Source: Nitriliruptoraceae bacterium (GTDB taxonomy: Bacteria; Actinomycetota; Nitriliruptoria; Nitriliruptorales; Nitriliruptoraceae). Taken from it: a stretch of DNA of 58,713 nt. The notes beneath the pieces were generated by a model that did no database searches, was not told the DNA's origin, and saw nothing but the letters and a program-made list of their open reading frames with translations. This document shows, one piece after another, positions 34,137 through 45,149 of the stretch. Made by a program: the position numbers and the translations under genes. The first letter of the stretch is position 1. The number at the start of each line of letters is the position of its first letter. The stretch is from positions 1-58,713 of the forward strand of contig PXDB01000033.1 in NCBI GenBank assembly GCA_003565155.1. The letters are read 5' to 3'.

Positions 34137-34142
34137 AGCCTA
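34137..34142 (-). promoter_or_regulatory. possible internal -10 box (TAGGCT) for the acyltransferase gene
   Basis: TAGGCT on the minus strand, 26 nt before ATG 34110, in the short gap after the YwiC-like gene. No -35 match. Confidence 0.25.
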
Positions 34143-34150
34143 GAGGGTGG

Positions 34151-34960
34151 TCACGGCCCGGCAGGGAGCCCGAACAGCACCGTGACGGTGACCGCCAGGG
34201 AGGCCACGATCTCCCCCGCTCCGATCACGGCAGGCCGCAACGGCCGTGCCCGCCGACGGTTGGCCGCGGGGCCGGCCCAGGCCCGTGCGGTGAGCAGGAG
34301 CCAGACCGCTGGCAGCAACCAGGACTGCCAGCCGCCTGCGGTCAGCAGCGCCGCGCCGACCGTGCCGAGCAGGTGGTAGGCGACGGAGCCACGCACGTAG
34401 ACCGTGCGGCCACGCTCACGGATCATCGTCTTGACGTAGGGGACGGTGCCGAGGAAGTAGGCGGTCAACGCACCGGTCGCCACCCACACCTGCGGTCCGA
34501 GGGCGAGCCCGCCGGCGTCGGCCGCGACCGGGGTCATCAGGCCCGCTGCCACCACCGTGATCGCATCGTTGGCCAGGCTGCGCTCCCGACCGCGCGCGGT
34601 CAACCAGAGGCTGGCGACGAGCAGGGGCAGGAACACCGGGACCCACCGCAGCAGGTGTGGCGCGGCCAGAGCGGTCGTGGCGGCGAAGGGGCCGCAGGCC
34701 GCGGCGTACACCAGGGTCGGTGTGCGCTCACGGCTCCGGCGCGAGCGCACCCACTTGCCGGCGGCGTAGAAGGTGAAGTAGCCGAGCAGCCAGGTGGCGG
34801 CCAGGGCGAGGTGGACCGGCACCGGGCCGCTGAGCCCCACCCCTGCCACGAGCGGCAGGCTGACCATGGCCCACGCCCCGTGCTGGTCGGGAACCCAGCC
34901 GCGCGCCCGCGGGCGGCGGCGCGTCGAGCCGGAGGCGGGAGCGCTCGTCACGGTCGTCAT
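34151..34960 (-). CDS. YwiC-like integral membrane protein
   Basis: 269 residues with about eight membrane segments. The opening RGWVPDQHGAWAMVSLPLVA is the YwiC (PF14256) signature. In Bacillus the family member lies by the nitrate/nitrite genes fnr and narK; function is unproven. Here it overlaps by four bases with an Rrf2 gene inside the cytochrome c maturation operon facing nrfHA, which again ties the family to nitrogen-oxide respiration. TARGRERSLANDAITVVAAG and KTMIRERGRTVYVRGSVAYH are conserved-looking loops. A UbiA-like prenyltransferase relationship has been suggested for such folds but is not shown here. Confidence 0.8.
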   Translation of the reverse strand: MTTVTSAPASGSTRRRPRARGWVPDQHGAWAMVSLPLVAGVGLSGPVPVHLALAATWLLGYFTFYAAGKWVRSRRSRERTPTLVYAAACGPFAATTALAAPHLLRWVPVFLPLLVASLWLTARGRERSLANDAITVVAAGLMTPVAADAGGLALGPQVWVATGALTAYFLGTVPYVKTMIRERGRTVYVRGSVAYHLLGTVGAALLTAGGWQSWLLPAVWLLLTARAWAGPAANRRRARPLRPAVIGAGEIVASLAVTVTVLFGLPAGP

Positions 34961-35517
34961 CGGACCGCCGCCGGGCAGTACGGCTGCCCGCTGGTCGACG
35001 TGGTCGCGGGCGCGGAGTGGCTCGTCGCGACACCCCCGGCGGTGCCGTTGACACCGCCGGCGTGCGCGGTCCCACGCGTGGGGGACACCGGGGTGTCATC
35101 GACGTGCGCTGAGGTGGCCACCCCCGCTGCACCGTCGAGCACCTCCTCGAGGGAGACGGACAGCGCGGTGACCATGGCGTCCTGGGCAGCGTGGATGACC
35201 GGCGACAACGCGCACGTCTCCACCAGTGCGCAGGCCGGTGGCGTGCGTACGCAGCGGTTCAGCCGGATGGGCCCCTGGACCGCCTCGACCACGTCGAGGA
35301 CGGAGATGGTCGCAGCGGGACGGCCGAGCTGGACGCCGCCGCTGGCCCCACGATGGGTCTCCAGGATCCCGGCGCGCGCCAGCGTGCTCACGATCTTGCC
35401 GACGAAGCTCGGCGACAACGACTGGCGGTTGGCCAGCTCCTTCGCGCTGATGCGCTCGTGGCGTGCGGTCTCCAGCACGCACCGCAGCGCGTAGTCAGCC
35501 TGACGGGTCAGTTCCAC
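34957..35517 (-). CDS. Rrf2-family Fe-S transcriptional regulator with long tail
   Basis: 186 residues. The winged helix MELTRQADYALRCVLETARH, then ISAKELANRQSLSPSFVGKI, is standard. Cys ligands occur as RCVRTPPACALVETC, i.e. C-x6-C-x5-C, suited to a [2Fe-2S] or [4Fe-4S] cluster as in NsrR/IscR. After about residue 140 there is a Gly/Ala/Thr/Ser-rich tail of 45 residues with one more Cys (GQPYCPAAVR). A nitric-oxide or redox-sensing repressor of the ccm/nrf genes is the best reading. It is embedded in the ccm operon, 3 bp after the preceding gene. Confidence 0.85.
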   Translation of the reverse strand: MELTRQADYALRCVLETARHERISAKELANRQSLSPSFVGKIVSTLARAGILETHRGASGGVQLGRPAATISVLDVVEAVQGPIRLNRCVRTPPACALVETCALSPVIHAAQDAMVTALSVSLEEVLDGAAGVATSAHVDDTPVSPTRGTAHAGGVNGTAGGVATSHSAPATTSTSGQPYCPAAVR

Positions 35518-35520
35518 GGC

Positions 35521-36774
35521 TCACCTCCCCGCCGGGGTACGTCGTGCACGCAGCTCGTGGGTGCGGGCTGCACGCAGCCGCTCATGCACCGCATCGCTGA
35601 TCAGCCCCCGGTCACGGCCCTCGTCGATGAGGGCGAGCTCCTCGAGCAGCAGGTCGGCGTCGAGTTCCTGCATGGCGTCCGGTGCTGATGCCACCGGCGC
35701 CGGCTCGGCGGACCCGCTGGGCACCGCATCGGGTCCGTGGTCGGTAACGACCTCGGCCGGTGGCGCCGCGGCGGTCGGTGCCGGGGTCCGCCGGCGCCAC
35801 CACCACGCGACGGCTGCGGCGACCAGTAGCCCGCCGAGCCCGGCTGCCGCGTACCACCACCACGGCGTGCCGCCCTCGTCCAACCCCGACAGTCCGACGG
35901 TCAGCGGCTCCCCGGGATCCCACCCTTCCAGGGTGTACACCCCGTAGGCCGTGCCGCGGCTCTCCATGTCGCCGACGCGCTCCAGGGTTGCGCCCGTCGC
36001 CGCGACCCCCTCCGGCAGCATCAGGGTGAAGGACTCCACGGGCAGGCGGGTGTGCAGTTCCAGGGCGTCGGTGGTCTCCACGGCGTAGCGCACGGTGCCG
36101 TTGGTGCGACCCGGGGGCAGCGGCGAGGTGTGGACGTACTCGGTGCCCCGCATCGCCGAGCAGCACTCGGTGAACCGGCCGAGGAACCCGAGGCTGAAGG
36201 CGTCCGCGTGCAGCGGCACCGACAGCACGGTGCGGGTACCGGCGTCGTCGGGATCGAACCCGAGCCAGGTGCGCTCGCCGGTGTTGTCCACCTGCAGGTC
36301 GTGCTGGAAGGTGACCCCGATCTCACGGTCGACCCACACGACCCAGCTGGAGATCACCACCTCGCCAGGATCCTCCGTGGTGTCGTAGGCCACGAGCTGC
36401 AGATCCTCGTTGCCCTCGGCCGTGGCGAGGAAGGGGCCGCTGCGGGTCGGGGCGCCGTCGTAGGTGGCCACCACCTCCACCTCGACGTCCGTCGGTGCGT
36501 CGGTGAAACGGAAACGCCCGTCGGCGTCGGTGGTGGTGCGGTCGAGCTCGGCCGCCTCACCCTCCTCGCTGGTGAGCAGGGCCACCTCGACGTCCGCCAG
36601 CGCGGTGCCGTCCTGTCCGTGCCGGACCTCGCCTGCGATGGCGGGTGGGTCGGTGTCGGCAGCGGCAGCCCCGGAGGTGCCCAACGCAGCGAGGACGCCG
36701 AGGAGGAGCACGGTGGTGAGGGCGGCGCGACGGCGGTGCGGCAGCGTGCCGCGCCGGGATGATGCTCGGTTCAT
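35521..36774 (-). CDS. secreted/membrane protein with carboxypeptidase-regulatory-like domain (ccm-associated)
   Basis: 417 residues. Signal peptide (about 18-40), a Ig-like regulatory fold (AIAGEVRHGQDGTALADVEV, TTDADGRFRFTDAPTDVEVE), a second beta-rich domain with the vicinal cysteines TECCSAMRGTEY near residues 203-214, one membrane segment WWWYAAAGLGGLLVAAAVAW near 303-322, and a cytoplasmic tail. The tail ends ADLLLEELALIDEGRDRGLI, a short helical pair seen at the end of CcmI-like proteins. It lies between ccmF and Rrf2 and overlaps the 71-residue gene by 4 bases, so a role in cytochrome c maturation or heme/apocytochrome handling is likely but unproven. Confidence 0.75.
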   Translation of the reverse strand: MNRASSRRGTLPHRRRAALTTVLLLGVLAALGTSGAAAADTDPPAIAGEVRHGQDGTALADVEVALLTSEEGEAAELDRTTTDADGRFRFTDAPTDVEVEVVATYDGAPTRSGPFLATAEGNEDLQLVAYDTTEDPGEVVISSWVVWVDREIGVTFQHDLQVDNTGERTWLGFDPDDAGTRTVLSVPLHADAFSLGFLGRFTECCSAMRGTEYVHTSPLPPGRTNGTVRYAVETTDALELHTRLPVESFTLMLPEGVAATGATLERVGDMESRGTAYGVYTLEGWDPGEPLTVGLSGLDEGGTPWWWYAAAGLGGLLVAAAVAWWWRRRTPAPTAAAPPAEVVTDHGPDAVPSGSAEPAPVASAPDAMQELDADLLLEELALIDEGRDRGLISDAVHERLRAARTHELRARRTPAGR

Positions 36775-36985
36775 GCTGCACCACCCTCCCGCCCGGACAT
36801 CCGGGCACGCCGGGCCGCGATCGCCGCCTCGAGGTCATCGTCTCCACGGGACGTCGCGGTGGCCTCCGGCGGGGTCGCAGCGGGAGCCACGGGCGCCTCC
36901 ACCGCGGCCGTCCCGGTCAGCAGCGGGCGCAGGATCAGCAGCACGACCGCCACGAGCAGCAGTCCAGCGGCGAACACGTACAGCA

Positions 36986-36986
<1 letters not shown>
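36771..36986 (-). CDS. small single-pass membrane protein, CcmI/CcmH-like position
   Basis: 71 residues: one membrane segment MLYVFAAGLLLVAVVLLILR, a Pro/Ala linker, and a terminal helix DDLEAAIAARRARMSGREGG. It begins one base into the ccmF stop (36986) and ends in a 4-base overlap with the next gene, so it is tightly coupled to cytochrome c maturation. No Cys, so it cannot be a CcmH thioredox protein; it may be a short CcmI-like accessory. Confidence 0.7.
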
Positions 36987-38997
<2,011 letters not shown>

Positions 38998-38998
<1 letters not shown>

Positions 38999-39108
38999 CA
39001 GCGTGCCTGCCGTCTGAGCGTGCGCCGGCGCCGGAGCAGGTGCGCGAGGTACCCGCCGTAGAGGGCGGCGGAGCCGAGGTAGGCGGCGATGAGGTAGGGC
39101 GAGTCCAT
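38998..39108 (-). CDS. ccmD: CcmD-like small heme-exporter protein
   Basis: 36 residues, too short for most gene finders: MDSPYLIAAYLGSAALYGGY, then LAHLLRRRRTLRRQAR. One membrane segment followed by a strongly basic cytosolic end, exactly the CcmD form. Its stop overlaps the ccmF start (ATGA) and its start lies 1 bp after the ccmC stop. In system I, CcmD helps release holo-CcmE from the CcmABC complex. Confidence 0.8.
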
Positions 39109-39109
39109 G

Positions 39110-39919
39110 TCAGGCTCCTCGGTTCCGTGCGGGCGGGACGTCACGTCGGGGTGCGGCGAGCTCCGCCTCCCGGACGGCGTTGTCGATGCGTAGGCGCAGC
39201 AGCAGCAGGTAGAGCAGCGTGAAGGCCGCCACGCCGACCAAGAGCACCGCCAGCATGGAGCCGGGCAGCTGCGGGCCGTCCGGGTTGGCCACCACCGGTC
39301 CCGGGTGCAGGGAGCGCCACCACCGCACGGAGACGTAGACCAGGGGGACGTCCAGGAAGGCGATGATCCCGAGCACCGCGCAGTAGCGGGCCCGGCGCGT
39401 CGGCTCGGTGACGTAGCTGCGCAGCACCAGGTAGGAGATGTAGAGCAGCCACAGCACGAAGAAGCTGGTCAGGCGCGGGTCCCAGTCCCAGTACACCCCC
39501 CACACCGGTCGGCCCCACAGCGGCCCGGTCAGCATCACCCCGGTGGTGAACACCACCCCCACCTCGGCGGAGGAGGCGGCCAGGCGGTCCCACCGGGCGT
39601 TGCGGGTCACCAGGTAGGCGATAGAGGCGACGAACACCACCCCGAAACCGAGCATCCCGATCCAGGCGGCCGGCACGTGGATGTAGAAGATCCGCTGCAC
39701 GTCACCCTGCAGCCGGTCGGTGGGGGCCCACAGCAGAGCACCGGCCAGCAGTACGGCCATGCTGAGGCCGGTCGCGACGGCCAGGACCCGTGTCTTCAGT
39801 CCGGCCCGGTCGCCGCCGGAGCCCGGTGGCGGTGCCGAGGTGGCTGCGGCGTCGGCGCCCGCCACCTCGGTGGTGGCGACCTGGCGGCTGCGGGGGGTGT
39901 GGGTCACCGACATGGTCAT
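39110..39919 (-). CDS. ccmC: heme ABC transporter/CcmE heme-loading permease CcmC
   Basis: 269 residues from ATG 39919, which overlaps the ccmB stop. Six membrane segments after a 40-residue hydrophilic lead. The WWD motif is WGRPVWGVYWDWDPRLTSFF near 141-160, flanked by the heme-ligand His residues in FYIHVPAAWIGMLGF and WWRSLHPGPVV. It attaches heme to CcmE in the outer face of the membrane. Family length is about 245; the N-terminal Ala/Thr/Pro lead is extra. Confidence 0.92.
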   Translation of the reverse strand: MTMSVTHTPRSRQVATTEVAGADAAATSAPPPGSGGDRAGLKTRVLAVATGLSMAVLLAGALLWAPTDRLQGDVQRIFYIHVPAAWIGMLGFGVVFVASIAYLVTRNARWDRLAASSAEVGVVFTTGVMLTGPLWGRPVWGVYWDWDPRLTSFFVLWLLYISYLVLRSYVTEPTRRARYCAVLGIIAFLDVPLVYVSVRWWRSLHPGPVVANPDGPQLPGSMLAVLLVGVAAFTLLYLLLLRLRIDNAVREAELAAPRRDVPPARNRGA

Positions 39920-40589
39920 TCCTCGAGGACGTGGCGGAAGGTGGCGAGGCCGAGCAGGAGGAACAGGGCGGCCGTCGCGGTGAGCAGCAGCAGCCAGCCG
40001 GTCGCGTCCGCGAGCGCCCCGCCGGTCAGGGCGATCGTGGTCGCCTGGACGGCGGCGATCAGCACGGGGATCGCGACGGGGATCACCAGCAGGGGCAGGA
40101 CCGCCTCGCGGGTGCGGGTGTTGACCGCCATCGCCGAGAGCAGGGTCGTCACCCCGACCAGGGAGAGGGTGGCCAGGGCCACCGTGGCCAGCAGCAGGAC
40201 CAGCCCGCGGCCGGGTTCCAGCTGCAGCAGCACGATGGACAGGGGCAGCAGGAGCAGCTGGGCGACGCCGACGAAGGCGAGGTTGGACAGCACCTTGCCG
40301 AGGTAGATGCTCTCCCGTGGCACGGGGCTGGTCACCAGGGCGTCGATACAGCCGTGCTCGTGCTCCATCGACAGCGAGCGCCCGATGCCGAGCAGCGCCG
40401 CGAACAGGAAGGCCATCCACAGCAGCCCAGCGGCGATCTGCTCGCGGTGCTCGCTGGTGGTGGGGAAGGAGAAGCTGGCCACCACCACGATCAGGAGGGC
40501 GAACAGGCCCATCGCGGTCAGGATGTCGCGGGTGCGCAGCTCGATGCGCAGGTCCTTGACCGCGATCCGGTGGGCGTGGCGCAGGGTCC

Positions 40590-40593
<4 letters not shown>
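39916..40593 (-). CDS. ccmB: CcmB heme exporter permease
   Basis: 225 residues from GTG 40593, overlapping the ccmA stop. Six membrane segments. KDLRIELRTRDILTAMGLFA near the start, FLFAALLGIGRSLSMEHEHG near 63-82, and DALVTSPVPRESIYLGKVLS near 84-103 match CcmB. It pairs with CcmA in the ATP-driven release of holo-CcmE. Confidence 0.9.
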
Positions 40594-41347
<754 letters not shown>

Positions 41348-41351
<4 letters not shown>

Positions 41352-41830
41352 GACTCGAACTCCGCCTCGAACTTCGAGGCGCACCGGGCGAGCACGGCGT
41401 CGGCCTCGAACACCCCGTCAGCGGACATCGACCCTTCCGACACCGCCTCGGCACCGTCACCGAGGGAGTCGGGAGCCTGTCCGTCGAAGCGCACGGGCAC
41501 CGTCGCAGCCCCGTCGGTGACCTCGAAGTGGAGGGTGCCGGCGTCGTCGCGGTGCAGGCTGTCGTCCACCACCAGCCCGGCGAGGCGGAACCGCTCCTGC
41601 GGATCGGCGTCCTGGGCCTCGCTGGGGGTCAGGTAGTAGAGGACCGACTCCTGGAACGCGTCGACCGCCAGCCACGCCAGGGCGGCGGCCGCCAGCAGCG
41701 CCAGCCCGAGCAGCGGGAGACGGCTGGGGCGCTCACGGAGGTGGTCGAGGTCCTCTGCGAGGTCGGCGGGGTCGTCCAAGGGTCCCTGCGCGTCCGCGGC
41801 GAGGTCCTCGCCACCGTGCGGTTCCGACAT
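41348..41830 (-). CDS. ccmE: heme chaperone CcmE, Cys-type
   Basis: 160 residues. Cytosolic lead, one membrane segment LPLLGLALLAAAALAWLAVD near 38-57, then an OB-fold: FRLAGLVVDDSL, FEVTDGAATVPVRFDG. The heme-binding His of the usual LAKHDENY is replaced: VLARC150ASKF154, i.e. a Cys with Phe four residues on. Cys-type (CxxxY) CcmE proteins are known in some bacteria and archaea; Phe instead of Tyr is a further change. First gene of the long minus-strand ccm operon, 43 bp from a large palindrome. Confidence 0.88.
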
Positions 41831-41872
41831 CTCCGACCCTTCAGGTCCGGGCGGTCTCGTTCATCGGAAAGC

Positions 41873-41891
41873 TGCACTAACCGTTAGTGCA
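41873..41891. promoter_or_regulatory. 19-bp palindromic operator between ccmE and ccmG
   Basis: TGCACTAAC-C-GTTAGTGCA: 9-bp perfect arms around one base, in an AT-rich patch that also holds TATGTA on the minus strand as a possible -10 for ccmE. It lies between divergent cytochrome-c-maturation units. The GTGCA half-site recurs upstream of nrfH. An Rrf2 regulator is the likely binder. Confidence 0.7.
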
Positions 41892-42060
41892 TACATAGGG
41901 TATTCCGGTCCGACGGTCAGGGGACCGAGGCCCATGGAGTCGGTGCCCGCCTCGTGAGACCGTGGGCGATGGCCCCACGCGGGTCGTGGAACGGCTGCCA
42001 CCGAGCGTGCTGCGCGACGGTCGGCGGCCGACGGATCTCGCCACCTCCCGGAGACCGCGC

Positions 42061-42651
42061 ATGTCCACCCAGGCGCCACCGCACATCGACGCCGGCGGTC
42101 CCTCAGGTGGGGCCGCGGGGCAGCCCCGCTCGCGACGCGGGGCCCTGGTGGTGGGTGGGCTCATCCTCGTGGTGACCCTGGCGCTCGGCGCGGTGCTGGT
42201 CGGGGCGCAGCTGCCCTCCGGGGGTCTGCCGCAGAACCCCGTGGGGGAGCCGGCGCCGGATCTGGCCCTGACGACCCTGGACGGGCATGACGTCGTCCTC
42301 TCCGAGCTGGACGGGCCCGTCCTGCTGACCTTCTGGGCCTCCTGGTGCTCGAGCTGCAAGGACGACATGCCGCAGCTGCGCCGTCTCCAGCGCAGCTGGG
42401 CCGACGCGGGCGTGCAGGTGGTCGGCGTGGTGATCGATGACCGGCACGGCGACGCCGTCGCCACCGCAGCCGAGTACGAGCACAACTACGAGAGCCTGTT
42501 CGATGGTGACGATGTGGCCGCACGGGCCTACGCGGTCAGCGGTACCCCGGAGACCTTCCTGATCGATGCGGACGGGACCATCGCCGCGAAGTGGATCGGG
42601 CCACTGCCCGAGCACGATGTCGAGTTCCAGCTGGCGGTCGCCACGGGTTGA
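42061..42651 (+). CDS. ccmG: CcmG/ResA-type thiol-disulfide oxidoreductase
   Basis: 196 residues from ATG 42061 with a GGAG upstream. One membrane anchor (about residues 23-43), then a thioredoxin fold: VLLTFWASWCSSCKDDMPQL with the CxxC at about 101-104, GVVIDDRHGDAVATAAEYE and GTPETFLIDADG with the cis-Pro. It should keep the apocytochrome CxxCH cysteines reduced on the outer face of the membrane. Divergent from ccmE and upstream of nrfHA, with a 264-bp regulatory region between it and nrfH. Confidence 0.88.
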   Translation: MSTQAPPHIDAGGPSGGAAGQPRSRRGALVVGGLILVVTLALGAVLVGAQLPSGGLPQNPVGEPAPDLALTTLDGHDVVLSELDGPVLLTFWASWCSSCKDDMPQLRRLQRSWADAGVQVVGVVIDDRHGDAVATAAEYEHNYESLFDGDDVAARAYAVSGTPETFLIDADGTIAAKWIGPLPEHDVEFQLAVATG

Positions 42652-42756
42652 GCCGCCCCAGGGGCCGGCACGGGTGGGCGCGTCGTGCCGCGGCACCGGA
42701 GGTCCTCGCAGCTGGTGGGCCGCCGCCGGAAACCTGGTGCACTCCGCTGAAGGTTG

Positions 42757-42770
42757 GGGACCAAGGTCCC
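42757..42770. promoter_or_regulatory. 14-bp inverted repeat GGGACC-AA-GGTCCC
   Basis: Perfect 6-bp arms around AA in the ccmG-nrfH intergenic region, right before a TGCACCGA half-site (42771-42778). Either an operator or a small hairpin in the 3' region of ccmG. Confidence 0.4.
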
Positions 42771-42811
42771 TGCACCGACACCAAATGGGACCGCTATTTT
42801 CTACCCAGGTT

Positions 42812-42853
42812 TTCGGTGCATGGATCCGGAGATTATCCGACAAATGCACCGAA
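42812..42853 (+). promoter_or_regulatory. nrfH promoter-region inverted repeat
   Basis: TTCGGTGCAT (42812-42821) and ATGCACCGAA (42844-42853) are perfect 10-bp inverted repeats separated by 22 bp in the most AT-rich part of the region. The distance centre to centre (32 bp, about three helical turns) suits two dimers or a looping site. A third TGCACCGA is at 42771-42778. The leader to nrfH is about 60 nt long. Confidence 0.65.
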
Positions 42854-42915
42854 TAAGACCGGAGTTGTCCGAGTCGCAGGTCCGTGGAACACCCCGTCGT
42901 GGAGAGGTGAGGTAG

Positions 42916-43482
42916 ATGGCTGAGAAGCCCAGCTTCCGGGCACGTCTTCGCCTCGGTGAGCGCCTGCGCTCCTCGCGCGGGAAGATGTCGATGTTCGCGG
43001 TGGGTGGCGTCATCGCCGGGGTGATCATCGGCGGTGCCTCCATGGAGGTCATCAGCCACACCGACTCCCCGGAGTTCTGCAGCAGCTGCCACATCATGGA
43101 CTCGGCGTTCGGCTCCTTCCAGGAGTCGAACCACGCGCATCTCGACTGCAACGACTGCCACGCGCCGACCGATGGGCTCCTGATCACCCGGCTGAGCTTC
43201 AAGGCCCGTGCCGGGGCAGGGCACATGTGGTTCAACACGATCGGTCGCGGCTCGATCCCGGACGTGCTGCACGCGACGACCGACTCGGTCGAGGTCATCA
43301 ACGACAACTGCATCAGCTGCCACGAGCCGAGCATCCAGGAGGTCAACCACGCCTCCAAGGACAACTGCGCCGACTGCCACCGCTCGGTCCCCCACGGACG
43401 CGGCATGTGGCACCCGGACGAGTGGCATGAACCGGCGCATCCGAGCGTGCCCACCACCCAGACCGCGGCCGACCGGTCGTGA
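42916..43482 (+). CDS. nrfH: NrfH, tetraheme quinol dehydrogenase
   Basis: 188 residues with GAGAGGTGAGG just before ATG. One membrane segment MSMFAVGGVIAGVIIGGASM near 24-43, then four CxxCH heme sites at about residues 55 (CSSCH), 78 (CNDCH), 132 (CISCH) and 151 (CADCH). The Met in CHIMDSAF is the place of the unusual heme ligand. NrfH takes electrons from menaquinol and passes them to NrfA outside the membrane. It is translated just ahead of nrfA (overlap or few-base gap) and needs the Ccm system encoded next to it. Confidence 0.95.
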   Translation: MAEKPSFRARLRLGERLRSSRGKMSMFAVGGVIAGVIIGGASMEVISHTDSPEFCSSCHIMDSAFGSFQESNHAHLDCNDCHAPTDGLLITRLSFKARAGAGHMWFNTIGRGSIPDVLHATTDSVEVINDNCISCHEPSIQEVNHASKDNCADCHRSVPHGRGMWHPDEWHEPAHPSVPTTQTAADRS

Positions 43483-43496
43483 GGAGGGAGTCGACC

Positions 43497-44933
43497 GTGC
43501 ACCCACGTACCCAGAGAGTGACGCTCCCGGTCCTCGTCATCACGGCGCTGGCGCTCCTGGTGGCGGCCTGCACCTCGCAGCCCGAGGTCGAGGAGGCGTC
43601 CTTCGACACCGACCTGCCGGCCGACGCCTTCCACGTCACCGACTTCGAGGGCGAGTTCCCCGACCACTTCGAGGACTACCTCCGCAACGTGCGGGTGGAC
43701 GACTACGTCTCGAAGCTGACCGTCGACGTGGAGCCGGATCTGCCGATCCTGTGGTCGAACCTGGCCTTCTCGAAGTCCTACAACTACCCGCGGGGGCACA
43801 CCTACGGCCTCGAGGACGTGCTGGCCACCCCACGGATCGGGGACGCCTCCATCGGCTCCTGCATGACGTGCAAGTCGACGGCCGTCCCGACGCTCCTCGA
43901 CGAGTTCGGCGACGACTACTGGTCGGCGAGCTTCAACGAGGACCTGCGACCCCGGGTGCTGGAGCTCGCGGAGGAGGGGCAGGACGATCGCCTCGGCGAG
44001 TTCGGCCACATGGGCATCGGCTGCTCCGACTGCCACGACCCCCAGACCATGGACCTGCGGATCACCCGACCCTCGCTGGTCAACGCCATGGAGCGTCGCG
44101 GCTTCGACATCATGGAGGAGGCGACCCACAACGACATGCGCTCGCTGGTCTGCGCGCAGTGCCACGTGGAGTACTACTTCGACGCCGACTCCAAGAAGGT
44201 GGTCTTCCCCTGGGACCGCGGCCTGCGGCCCGAGGACATGTGGGAGTACAAGCAGGAGGACGCGATCGACGCCGGCTTCGAGGCGGACTGGGTCCACGGG
44301 ATCTCCGGCGCCCCGATGCTCAAGGCCCAGCACCCGGAGTACGAGCTGTGGAGCTACGGCACCCATGGTGAGGCCGGGGTCTCCTGCGCCGACTGCCACA
44401 TGCCCTACCAGCGGATCGACGGACGCAAGATGTCCTCGCACTTCTGGGGCTCGCCGCTGGAGGACGTCGACCAGTCCTGCCGCAGCTGCCACGCCGACCG
44501 CACCGCCGGGCAGCTGACCGAGCGGGTGCGCGACACCCAGGAACGCCACCTCGAGGCGATGGAGGAGACCCAGGAGCGCTCGGTACGTGCCCACTACTAC
44601 ATCAACCGGCTGATCACGGCGGGTGCCGACGAGGACGTGATCGAGGAGGCCCGCGAGCTGGTCCGCAAGGGCCAGTGGTTCTGGGACATCATCGCGGCGG
44701 AGAACTCCGACGGCTTCCACAACCCGCACGGGTCGATGGACGCCATGCGCACCTCCTCCGACGCCTCGAACGACGCCATCCGTATCGCGACCCGGGAGCT
44801 GGTCCGGCTCGGGGTCGACATCGACGAACTGGACGAGATGATCGAGCAGACCCGACAGGAGGTGTGGGACGAGCCCGACCCCGACCAGAAGGCCGACGTC
44901 GCCGTCAACGACTTCTTCCCCTTCCAGGGCTGA
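43497..44933 (+). CDS. nrfA: NrfA, pentaheme ammonia-forming cytochrome c nitrite reductase
   Basis: 478 residues from GTG 43497, preferred because GAGGAGGG lies 8 nt upstream; GTG 43479 overlaps the nrfH stop. Lipoprotein signal ending LALLVAAC (Cys25). Active-site heme CMTCK at residue 122 with Lys as heme ligand, followed by CSDCH (176), CAQCH (219), CADCH (297) and CRSCH (328). VEYYF holds the active-site Tyr and KAQHPE the His. It reduces nitrite to ammonium with six electrons from NrfH. An anchored lipoprotein form is consistent with a Gram-positive-type envelope. A strong hairpin follows. Confidence 0.95.
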   Translation: MHPRTQRVTLPVLVITALALLVAACTSQPEVEEASFDTDLPADAFHVTDFEGEFPDHFEDYLRNVRVDDYVSKLTVDVEPDLPILWSNLAFSKSYNYPRGHTYGLEDVLATPRIGDASIGSCMTCKSTAVPTLLDEFGDDYWSASFNEDLRPRVLELAEEGQDDRLGEFGHMGIGCSDCHDPQTMDLRITRPSLVNAMERRGFDIMEEATHNDMRSLVCAQCHVEYYFDADSKKVVFPWDRGLRPEDMWEYKQEDAIDAGFEADWVHGISGAPMLKAQHPEYELWSYGTHGEAGVSCADCHMPYQRIDGRKMSSHFWGSPLEDVDQSCRSCHADRTAGQLTERVRDTQERHLEAMEETQERSVRAHYYINRLITAGADEDVIEEARELVRKGQWFWDIIAAENSDGFHNPHGSMDAMRTSSDASNDAIRIATRELVRLGVDIDELDEMIEQTRQEVWDEPDPDQKADVAVNDFFPFQG

Positions 44934-44984
44934 GGCCCGGTCCCAGCGTCGCACCGGTGCGGGGTGCGGCGCGGGACCGTGCCC

Positions 44985-45009
44985 GGGGCCGGGCGCACCG
45001 CCCGGCCCC
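44985..45009 (+). terminator. 11-bp hairpin after nrfA
   Basis: GGGGCCGGGCG (44985-44995) and CGCCCGGCCCC (44999-45009) pair perfectly around CAC, 51 bp after the nrfA stop. Short T/C-rich tail (TTCCCC) follows. It should end the nrfHA transcript before the Rrf2 gene. Confidence 0.75.
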
Positions 45010-45133
45010 TTCCCCGCTTCCACGCCTCCCGCCGGCAACCTTCTTCCCCCACCAGCCGCTGTGCGCCGACGCCACATCCCCGACACCCCGAACGACGATC
45101 CGGCCCCGCAGCTGCGGTGGGCGGGCCTCTAGC

Positions 45134-45149
45134 TAGGATGTCCGGACAT
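45134..45149 (+). promoter_or_regulatory. leaderless Rrf2 promoter with overlapping palindrome
   Basis: TAGGAT (45134-45139) as -10 element ends 8 nt before ATG 45148, so the message likely begins at the start codon. The perfect palindrome ATGTCCGGACAT (45138-45149) overlaps both the -10 and the ATG, a position suited to autorepression by the Rrf2 protein itself. Confidence 0.6.
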
